In this document: positions 1 through 4,721 of the stretch, in pieces
Numbering within the stretch: position 1 is the first letter of the stretch
How the letters are laid out: the number at the start of each line of letters is the position of its first letter
Assembly: GCA_041485905.1 (NCBI GenBank)
Contig: JBGPKK010000127.1
Span: 1 to 13,127, forward strand
DNA length: 13,127 nucleotides
Source of the DNA: JAHFUI01 sp041485905
GTDB taxonomy: Bacteria; Acidobacteriota; Vicinamibacteria; Vicinamibacterales; CAVVIG01
Reading direction: 5' to 3'
Position numbers and translations under genes: made by a program
Notes under the pieces: model-generated
What the model saw: the letters and a program-made list of their open reading frames with translations, nothing else
Databases searched by the model: none
What the model was told of the DNA's origin: nothing

Positions 1-262
1 ACGTCACGTCCGCATCCTGAATCCTCAACTCGTGGCATCGTGTGCCAATCGCATGGGTCGAGAATGGGGCATGCCGACGTGGACGCCGTCCTGGAGCTGC
101 CGAAGCAGCACCCCCGCTTCAATGCGAGCGTCTTTCGAGAAGGGCGGCGTTTGACCGCTCCCTGAAGCCAGACGAGCGGCTTGCTCCTACCCGGCATTCA
201 GGTGGGGATATGTCATATCTGACATACTACCAGGACGACACCGCCCGGGCAAGCACCTTCTC
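1..262 (+). other. Left flank, possible 3' tail of an unrecognised gene
   Basis: Reading frame 1 is open from the window edge to a TGA at 163-165. Its last part (about residues 25-54, beginning HADVDAVLELPKQ) has a plausible composition for a protein C-terminus, but the first 24 residues do not look convincing and I recognise no family. From 166 to 262 I see no gene, only the palindrome at 209-226. A longer open frame starting at 42 runs into the transposase, but it is interrupted by the IS left end and its first 70 residues look non-coding. Confidence 0.2.
209..226. promoter_or_regulatory. Operator-like palindrome (PadR-box-like)
   Basis: TATGTCA-TATC-TGACATA is a perfect 7-bp inverted repeat around a 4-bp centre. 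It contains ATGT-N8-ACAT, the dyad described for PadR-family repressor sites. AT-rich symmetry of this kind in a GC-rich background usually marks a repressor operator. No gene start follows it: the insertion sequence begins 37 bp downstream, so the regulated gene may have been displaced or may lie outside the window. The PadR assignment is an inference from the dyad alone. Confidence 0.4.
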
Positions 263-280
263 CCGTAATGTCCCACAACT
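263..280 (+). repeat. IS left terminal inverted repeat
   Basis: Eighteen bases that match the reverse complement of 1425-1442 at 15 positions; the outer 12 are identical. Confidence 0.8.
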
Positions 281-332
281 ACGCCGACCTGACCTTGCCG
301 GTCGCGGCGCGGTCCTGCGGTGGACTCCCGCG

Positions 333-1394
333 GTGGTTGACCTGACTGCGGTTCGGTTTCTCGTGGCGGCGCTGACGGGCTGGCTGCATCACGAGCAGAA
401 GGAGGTCGTGGCCTACCTGGTCGAGGAGAACCGCACGCTGCGGGCTCAATTGCGTGGCCGGCGACTCCTCCTGACGGACGACCAGCGACGCCGGCTGGCG
501 GTTCGAGGGCGGCGGCTCGGCCGCGCGCGGTTGCGCCGGGTCGCGACGATCGTGACGCCGGACACGGTTCTCCGGTGGCATCGACAATTGATCGCCCGGA
601 AATGGACCGACGCGACCCCGCGCACCAGGCGAACGGGTGTGCTCCGGGAGATCCGCCAACTGGTCGGACGGATGGCTGATGAAAACCCGACCTGGGGTTA
701 CACCCGGATCCGCGGGGCGCTGAAGCATCTCGGGCATTGCGTCGGGCGATCCACGATTGCCCGGATTCTCAAGGCGCAGGGCATTCCGCCCGGACCCGAG
801 CGGCCCACGTCGTGGCAGACGTTTCTACGAGCGCATTGGGGGGCGATTGCCGGACCGGATTTCTTCACGACGGAGGTGTGGACGTGGCGGGGTCTGGTGA
901 CGTACTACACGGTGTTTGTCATCGACCTGGCCTCACGCCGCGTGCAGATTGTCGGGGTGACGCCGCATCCCGACGAGGCGTTCATGCGTCAGGTCGGTCG
1001 CACGCTCACGGCGGCGGATGACGGGATGCTGGTTGGTGACCGCGTACTGATCTGCGATCGCGACCGGAAGTGGAGCTTGGCGGTTCGTCAACGCCTGGAA
1101 GAATCCGGGGTTCGCGTGGTGCAGACCCCGTTTCAGGCGCCCAACGCCAATGCCTACGCGGAGCGCTTCGTGCGCTCGATCAAGCACGAGTGCCTCAACC
1201 AGATGATCCCGTTCGGAGAACGCCATCTGCGACGGACGCTCGCCGAGTTCGTCGAGCACTATCACCGCGAGCGGAATCATCAAGGCCTCGACAATGAACT
1301 GATCGACGGCGTGCCGTCCACGAGGAATGCCACCGGGACTCGCCGTCGTCAACGTCTTGGCGGATTGCTCAACTATTATTGCCGTGCGGCGTGA
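333..1394 (+). CDS. DDE transposase with integrase (rve) core
   Basis: Catalyses excision and insertion of the surrounding IS. About 353 residues from a GTG start at 333. The frame is open far upstream (to 42), but those codons lie outside the left terminal repeat, and family members begin at about this point (VRFLVAALTGWLHHEQ). No good Shine-Dalgarno site supports any start; GTG at 363 is an alternative. The N-terminal half is basic and holds an IS3-OrfB-like segment (NPTWGYTRIRGAL). The DDE core has Asp in GPDFFTTE (about residue 176), Asp in LICDRDRKW (about 242) and Glu in NAYAERFVRSI (about 277), with the second and third about 35 apart as in IS3/IS481. The C-terminal EHYHRERNHQGL motif is also typical. 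All catalytic residues are present and there is no frameshift, so it may be active. The exact IS family is unsettled. Confidence 0.85.
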   Translation: MVDLTAVRFLVAALTGWLHHEQKEVVAYLVEENRTLRAQLRGRRLLLTDDQRRRLAVRGRRLGRARLRRVATIVTPDTVLRWHRQLIARKWTDATPRTRRTGVLREIRQLVGRMADENPTWGYTRIRGALKHLGHCVGRSTIARILKAQGIPPGPERPTSWQTFLRAHWGAIAGPDFFTTEVWTWRGLVTYYTVFVIDLASRRVQIVGVTPHPDEAFMRQVGRTLTAADDGMLVGDRVLICDRDRKWSLAVRQRLEESGVRVVQTPFQAPNANAYAERFVRSIKHECLNQMIPFGERHLRRTLAEFVEHYHRERNHQGLDNELIDGVPSTRNATGTRRRQRLGGLLNYYCRAA

Positions 1395-1424
1395 CGGATC
1401 GGAGGGCGACGCCGCGCTCGGCCG

Positions 1425-1442
1425 AACTGAGGGACATTACGG
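1425..1442 (-). repeat. IS right terminal inverted repeat
   Basis: Partner of the repeat at 263-280. It lies 30 bp after the transposase stop codon and ends GGGACATTACGG. Confidence 0.8.
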
Positions 1443-1456
1443 CCCCGCCGTATGAT

Positions 1457-2284
1457 CTAGGAAGACGAGAGCGCGAAGCTCGCTAGCGCCTCTGGTTCGG
1501 CGTCGAAAACATCGAATACCTGCAGAAGCCGGGTCATGCTCAAGGTTTCATGGACTCGGCCCGTGACGTGGACGAGCTTGAGAACGCCGCCTTGACGCTT
1601 GAGACTGGTGTACCCGTGAACGATGGCTCCCAGGCCGGCGCTGCCCAGGTACAGGACGTTGGCCAGGTTCAAGAGGACGTTGGTTCGTCCCTGGAGTACC
1701 AGCGCGCTCAGTTCGTCGCGCAGGACCATGTTCGCGTTGTCCTCTTCTGTGAGTCGCCCCTGGACGTCGAGGATCGTGACGTCGCCGATTCGTCGATGAC
1801 TCACTCTGACGGTCGCCGCGACGCCAACGAGATCGGTCGAACGCCGCCCGCCCTTTGCGGGCGCCATGCGGACGATCGACGCGACATCCCGCCGGTCGAT
1901 CTCGGGAAGGGTGGCGGCGACGTAAGCCGGCAGAGCGACGACCACTGAGTCCCGCGACTCGTAAAATGCTTTCGCCGTCTGCACCAGGCGTGCGAGTCCC
2001 ACGTCCAGTCGTTCGGTGTACGCCACACTCCGCGTGGGCAGGCCGAACCCGGCGGCAAGATGAACGAGATGCAGACCGTTGTACGCCTCAAGACACACGT
2101 TGGTGACGAGCAGGTCGTAGGGATGTGCGAACAGCTCCGCGCGCGCTCTCTGGAAGGTTTCGCAGACGTGAATTGTCGCGACCGACTTCAGCGCTCGTTC
2201 GACATCGCCAAACACTCGGGGATCAGGGTCCACGAGGAGGACGTGCTTTCGCGTCGAAGGGACCATCTCAGGCCTTTCACGCAT
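1457..2284 (-). CDS. Pseudo-receiver/STAS domain regulator (anti-anti-sigma-like)
   Basis: A cytoplasmic regulator of about 275 residues. Residues about 13-130 resemble a response-regulator receiver: the acidic pair is present (LLVDPDP), but the phosphoacceptor Asp is replaced by Asn (YDLLVTNVCLEAYNGL, about Asn62) and the conserved beta5 Lys is missing (VVALPAYV). It is probably not phosphorylated in the normal way. Residues about 159-265 form a STAS domain of the SpoIIAA type (VTILDVQGRLTEED, NVLYLGSAGLGAIV, GGVLKLVHV). The Ser that partner-switching kinases phosphorylate is kept (about Ser215), but the preceding Asp is Gly and the next Ser is Ala. The ATG at 2284 follows GAGGAG; ATG 2266 with GAAAGG is an equally good alternative. 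The frame is open to 2539, but that part overlaps the divergent gene. A role in partner switching or stress signalling is inferred. Confidence 0.75.
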   Translation of the reverse strand: MRERPEMVPSTRKHVLLVDPDPRVFGDVERALKSVATIHVCETFQRARAELFAHPYDLLVTNVCLEAYNGLHLVHLAAGFGLPTRSVAYTERLDVGLARLVQTAKAFYESRDSVVVALPAYVAATLPEIDRRDVASIVRMAPAKGGRRSTDLVGVAATVRVSHRRIGDVTILDVQGRLTEEDNANMVLRDELSALVLQGRTNVLLNLANVLYLGSAGLGAIVHGYTSLKRQGGVLKLVHVTGRVHETLSMTRLLQVFDVFDAEPEALASFALSSS

Positions 2285-2456
2285 CCGGCTCCTCACTGTT
2301 CGACCAAGCGGCAGTAAACTGTGCCGACCGGCTTGTCGTGCGGGTACGTCGAAGATCGGCACAATATACAATATTTCGGTCCCCGATGAGCGTCGGTTTA
2401 TCGCGAATGGCTCTAACCAGAGTCGATTCGCACATTGTGGCTTGCGGCTCAACTCC
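2285..2456. promoter_or_regulatory. Divergent intergenic region with AT-rich core
   Basis: These 172 bp separate two outward-facing genes and must hold promoters for both unless they are read from elsewhere. An AT-rich core at 2361-2374 is a tandem heptamer (ACAATAT twice). It offers -10-like hexamers on both strands: TACAAT on + and TATATT on -. No convincing -35 or sigma-54 (GG-N10-GC) element is visible at the right spacing. Confidence 0.3.
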
Positions 2457-2819
2457 ATGGACGAGTGGCGCCTTCTTCTGAGCTCGCGCGCGAACGTGCT
2501 TCTGGAAAGCACCGATCGAGCGATCGACAGGGTCGTCACGGTCCTGACGCCGCATCTCAGATACCCGATTCAGACGTGCCCCCACTGGCCACCGCACGCG
2601 ATGCCCAGCCAGGGGACCCTCATTCTCCGGGAAGTCGAGACCTTGAACGCGAACGAACAACTGAGTCTCCTTCGCTGGCTGGACGATGCGGGCGCCGAGG
2701 TACAAGTGATCTCCGTGATCTCGACGCCGCTATTTCCGCTGGTTGTCGAGGGACGGTTTCTCGCCACCTTGTACTACCGTCTGAACATCCTGCACATGAC
2801 CGCGGATGACGTTCTGTAG
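2457..2819 (+). CDS. Small sigma-54-activator-like protein lacking Walker A
   Basis: A 120-residue protein matching only the central-to-C-terminal part of the AAA+ module of sigma-54 activators. GTLILREVETL (about 53-63) aligns with the Walker B region (usually GTLFLDEV, here Asp to Arg), VISVIST (84-90) with the sensor I strand (usually VIAATN), and EGRFLATLYYRLN (about 98-110) with the conserved EGRFREDLYYRLN stretch. There is no Walker A P-loop and no GAFTGA loop, so ATP hydrolysis and direct activation of sigma-54 polymerase are unlikely. The N-terminus (MDEWRLLLSSRANVLL) has a plausible short domain of its own, which suggests a stable small protein rather than a fresh truncation. ATG 2457 was chosen; a TTG at 2442 is in frame. 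No strong Shine-Dalgarno site is seen. It is divergent from the STAS regulator, so a shared signalling role is possible. Confidence 0.6.
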   Translation: MDEWRLLLSSRANVLLESTDRAIDRVVTVLTPHLRYPIQTCPHWPPHAMPSQGTLILREVETLNANEQLSLLRWLDDAGAEVQVISVISTPLFPLVVEGRFLATLYYRLNILHMTADDVL

Positions 2820-2825
2820 TCCCGG

Positions 2826-2924
2826 CGCGATCGGCGTGCCGCCACGCGCTTCTTCCGGAAGTTGTCGAAACGCCAGGGATCTGTACCTCGATGTCTGATC
2901 ACGGACAAGCTGCGCAGGTATGGA
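2826..2924 (+). pseudogene. IS6-type transposase remnant
   Basis: Thirty-three codons in one frame read RDRRAATRFFRKL, then KRQGSVPRCLITDKLRRYG. They match the stretch of IS6-family transposases around the second catalytic Asp (the Asp of ITDKLRSYG). Similarity begins 6 bp after the preceding stop codon and fades after 2924 (GRGRRRLV), and neither the first Asp nor the Glu of the DDE triad is present. No terminal repeats were found. It is a decayed fragment; nothing functional is expected. Confidence 0.65.
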
Positions 2925-2976
2925 CGCGGCCGGCGTCGTCTCGTGGCTGTGTGCCGCGTGACGGTGCCGGCGAATT

Positions 2977-3147
2977 ATGACGTCGGCACTCGTGGGCCTG
3001 CGGCGCGGGCTCGGCGTCAGTCAGCAGCAGCTGGCCGCCACGGTGGGCGCGGGCAGCAAAGCCGTGGTCTACCAGTGGGAAAGCGGCAAGCGAAAGCCGT
3101 CGCCGGTGTTCTGGCTGCGCATCGAACAGCTGCGGCGCCAACTCTGA
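2977..3147 (+). CDS. 56-residue XRE-type helix-turn-helix protein
   Basis: A single-domain DNA-binding protein. The sequence from MTSALVGLRRGLGVSQQQL through AAT, with VVYQWESGKRKPSP following, is the classic Cro/C1-type helix-turn-helix: Gln-Gln-Gln-Leu opens helix 2, and the Tyr-Gln-Trp-Glu-Ser-Gly-Lys recognition end is intact. The C-terminus is FWLRIEQLRRQL and there is no dimerisation or effector domain. An in-frame TGA at 2959 limits the start to ATG 2977; the Shine-Dalgarno site is weak. It follows directly on the IS6 remnant, so it may be a truncated relic or a mobile-element regulator. The domain call is firm; its target is unknown. Confidence 0.65.
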   Translation: MTSALVGLRRGLGVSQQQLAATVGAGSKAVVYQWESGKRKPSPVFWLRIEQLRRQL

Positions 3148-3399
3148 TCTGGGTCTCGATCCGGCACGCCCTGAAACCCCGATCCGCGATTGGGCCTGCT
3201 TGAACAGTTTGTCGGCTTCCGGTTTGGTCAACAGCGTCATCGGGTCGCTTCCGCAGAACTTGAACACGACGGCTCGGTGGGTTGAAGCGTCGGCGGCTCG
3301 TGAATCGCCCACAATCCAATCGGTTCGGTCTCCTGCGTCCAGACGACAGAAGCTGCCGAATCCAAGAAGCAGCGTAGGCGGAGCGTTCTGTGAGACCAT
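3148..3399 (-). pseudogene. Possible gene remnant, antisense strand
   Basis: On the minus strand from ATG 3399 an open frame has coding-like composition and third-position GC, especially the stretch reading FKFCGSDPMTLLTKPEADKL. It stays open beyond 3148, but there it becomes the antisense of the helix-turn-helix gene. I recognise no family. It may be a gene cut off at its 3' end. On the plus strand nothing in 3148-3445 looks coding, so this is the only candidate in that 298-bp gap. Confidence 0.25.
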
Positions 3400-3445
3400 G
3401 CGACTGCACCTGTCTTGGACGAAGCGCAGTGGAAAGGTGGCCAAG

Positions 3446-3817
3446 ATGAAGACTGTAATGCTCGTCGTTGCGCTGGGCTTGGCGGCGTTGTGTCCCGCAA
3501 CCGCTCAAACGCCGAAGCCGCTGCGGATTGCGGTCACCAGCAGCGGGGTCCAGCTCAAGACGTGGTTCATTGAAGACCTAAAGACGGCCCAACCAGAGGC
3601 CGGACTGTCGATCGAATTCGTCGACAAAACAGATGCTCGACTCGATTATCTCGTCTTTGTCCACCAAATGGGCGGCATGGCGAACATCGTGATTGCGTTC
3701 GATCCGAAGGGAGAGATCGCGACGTCAGTCCTCCGCTCCGGTCGAATTTCCGCTAAGGGCGTGATGGAGGCTTCCGCCGTCGAACTCGCGAAAAAACTGG
3801 CGGCCCTCACGAGGTAG
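3446..3817 (+). CDS. Small exported hypothetical protein
   Basis: A 123-residue protein with a Sec signal peptide: MKT, then the hydrophobic stretch VMLVVALGLAALCPATA, with likely cleavage near residue 20 before QTPKPL. The mature part alternates short strands and helices (RIAVTSSGVQLKTWFIEDL, DYLVFVHQMGGMANIVIAF, AVELAKKLAAL) and ends in an amphipathic helix. I recognise no family and assign no function. The start is fixed by AAAGGTGG five bases upstream of ATG 3446 and by the signal peptide; the open frame upstream to 3200 is not protein-like. A terminator-like hairpin follows 5 bp after the stop, so it seems to be a monocistronic gene. Confidence 0.65.
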   Translation: MKTVMLVVALGLAALCPATAQTPKPLRIAVTSSGVQLKTWFIEDLKTAQPEAGLSIEFVDKTDARLDYLVFVHQMGGMANIVIAFDPKGEIATSVLRSGRISAKGVMEASAVELAKKLAALTR

Positions 3818-3822
3818 TGTCG

Positions 3823-3869
3823 CCTACGCGCGGGAGCGTGCCCGCTTCGAACGATCGCGTAGGTTTGTT
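3823..3869 (+). terminator. Rho-independent terminator-like hairpin
   Basis: An 8-bp perfect stem (CCTACGCG at 3823-3830, CGCGTAGG at 3856-3863) encloses a smaller CGGG/CCCG hairpin and is followed by TTTGTT. It lies just after the stop of the small exported protein. The long loop makes it weaker than a textbook terminator. Confidence 0.45.
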
Positions 3870-4003
3870 AACGCTCCAATTGCCTTGCCACGGCACTCGC
3901 TGAAGTGTTTCCCGAGTTTCGGAAGACGGTGTGAGTTGACGCCACGGCTCTGCACCCGCTGGGGGGCGAAGCTTTGCTGAGCGCGTCGTGTCTGACGCCA
4001 TCA

Positions 4004-4023
4004 GAGAGTGCTACGAACTTCCC
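4004..4023 (+). repeat. Direct repeat copy 1 (20 bp)
   Basis: GAGAGTGCTACGAACTTCCC matches 4305-4324 at 19 of 20 positions. It lies 13 bp beyond the 3' end of the lysine-rich minus-strand gene. Looser similarity (GTGCGG and flanking bases) continues on the right. Confidence 0.6.
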
Positions 4024-4036
4024 GGTGCGGGAGGTG

Positions 4037-4192
4037 TCAGTGCTCGGTTTCCGCCGCCAGCTTCGCCGCGTGCGCCGTCTGCTTCTCCTTGCGTGCCGTG
4101 TTCCGCGTCTGCCACGACTTGTTCTCGGTCTTCGGCTTCGGCTTCAGCTTCTTGTGCGACTCTCGACTCTGTGGCGTTGTGGTGGTTGCCAT
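4037..4192 (-). CDS. 51-residue lysine-rich basic protein
   Basis: A very basic, hydrophilic small protein: MATTTTPQSRESHKKLKPKP followed by TENKSWQTRNTARKEKQTAH and an alanine-rich end. It has no membrane segment, no cysteine and no globular hydrophobic core, and is probably disordered with nucleic-acid or ribosome affinity (inference from composition). ATG 4192 is preceded by AAAGAGGAGAC, one of the strongest Shine-Dalgarno sequences here, although close to the start codon. The frame is open upstream to 4318, but that part is less convincing. It is flanked by the two copies of a 20-bp direct repeat. No family recognised. Confidence 0.5.
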   Translation of the reverse strand: MATTTTPQSRESHKKLKPKPKTENKSWQTRNTARKEKQTAHAAKLAAETEH

Positions 4193-4304
4193 GTCTCCTC
4201 TTTTCAATGTTACTTGTCGGGCACGCGGGTCAGCGCGATACCGGTTAAGACTACTACGGTCGGCTACACGGCGCGGCACGTCGTTTATCCGCAGTTCAAG
4301 AGTG

Positions 4305-4324
4305 GAGAGTGCTACCAACTTCCC
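4305..4324 (+). repeat. Direct repeat copy 2 (20 bp)
   Basis: GAGAGTGCTACCAACTTCCC differs from 4004-4023 by one base and lies 301 bp further on, upstream of the lysine-rich gene's start. Confidence 0.6.
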
Positions 4325-4440
4325 GATATTTGTGCGGAATGTCTCGCTCCGCGCTCCCGGTCTGCTTCGCTTCGAGGTTTCCGAACCGACCGGCGGACGA
4401 GCTAAACTCTACGACGCACGCGTTTCCGAAGGGACTCAGA

Positions 4441-4623
4441 ATGTTTTTCGTGGGCGAAGTCGTCAAACCGTCTGGCAATGGACGCACAGCGGCGTGGGAA
4501 GGCATGGGCACCGTGGTCCGCGTCGCAGGAACGTTGTTGGTGTGCGTCCAGTGGCACGCATCGTTCCGCTCAATCGAGTGCTGCTGCAAATGGCAGGCGC
4601 GATCGGCGGCCAGCCCATCCTGA
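4441..4623 (+). CDS. Small hypothetical protein, SH3/KOW-like
   Basis: A 60-residue protein starting MFFVGEVVKPSGNGRTAAWE and continuing GMGTVVRVAGTLLVCVQWH. The pattern of short beta-strands around GMGTVVRV and LLVCVQWH resembles small SH3-like barrels, but this is a visual judgement, not a family match. The last 14 residues (from ECCCKWQ) are unusual and could reflect a frameshift near the end. GAAGGGA precedes ATG 4441 at usable spacing, and codon use is GC-rich at third positions. It is upstream of the SagB fusion gene with about 98 bp between. Confidence 0.35.
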   Translation: MFFVGEVVKPSGNGRTAAWEGMGTVVRVAGTLLVCVQWHASFRSIECCCKWQARSAASPS

Positions 4624-4721
4624 GCGCGAGTCAATGAAAGCCGTTAGCTTCGTTGAACAAGGCGCGTGGACGCTGATCGAGTCAGGTGACCAAGGGAGCG
4701 ACCGGCACTGGAGGCAAGGCC

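Larger units (their letters stand above)
263..1442 (+). mobile_element. Complete insertion sequence, IS481/IS3-like
   Basis: The element is bounded by imperfect inverted repeats whose outer 12 bp are identical (CCGTAATGTCCC at 263-274 and its reverse complement at 1431-1442). It carries one intact transposase gene. The length is about 1.18 kb, typical for a single-ORF IS. No clear target-site duplication flanks it: the bases outside are CACCTTCTC on the left and CCCCGCCGT on the right. The right end lies 14 bp beyond the stop codon of the leftward STAS gene, so that gene was left intact. Confidence 0.8.

Noticed and set aside
42..332. Upstream extension of the transposase frame
   Set aside because: Most of it lies outside the left terminal repeat and its translation is unlike transposase N-termini. 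ATG 210 within it coincides with the palindrome rather than a gene start.
2285..2539. N-terminal extension of the receiver-STAS frame
   Set aside because: Overlaps the divergent gene, has atypical composition, and two good ribosome sites support starts at 2284 or 2266.
3974..4405. Plus-strand open frames around 3974-4637
   Set aside because: Ser/Arg/Cys-rich translations with no motif. They mostly mirror the lysine-rich minus-strand gene and the repeat sequences.
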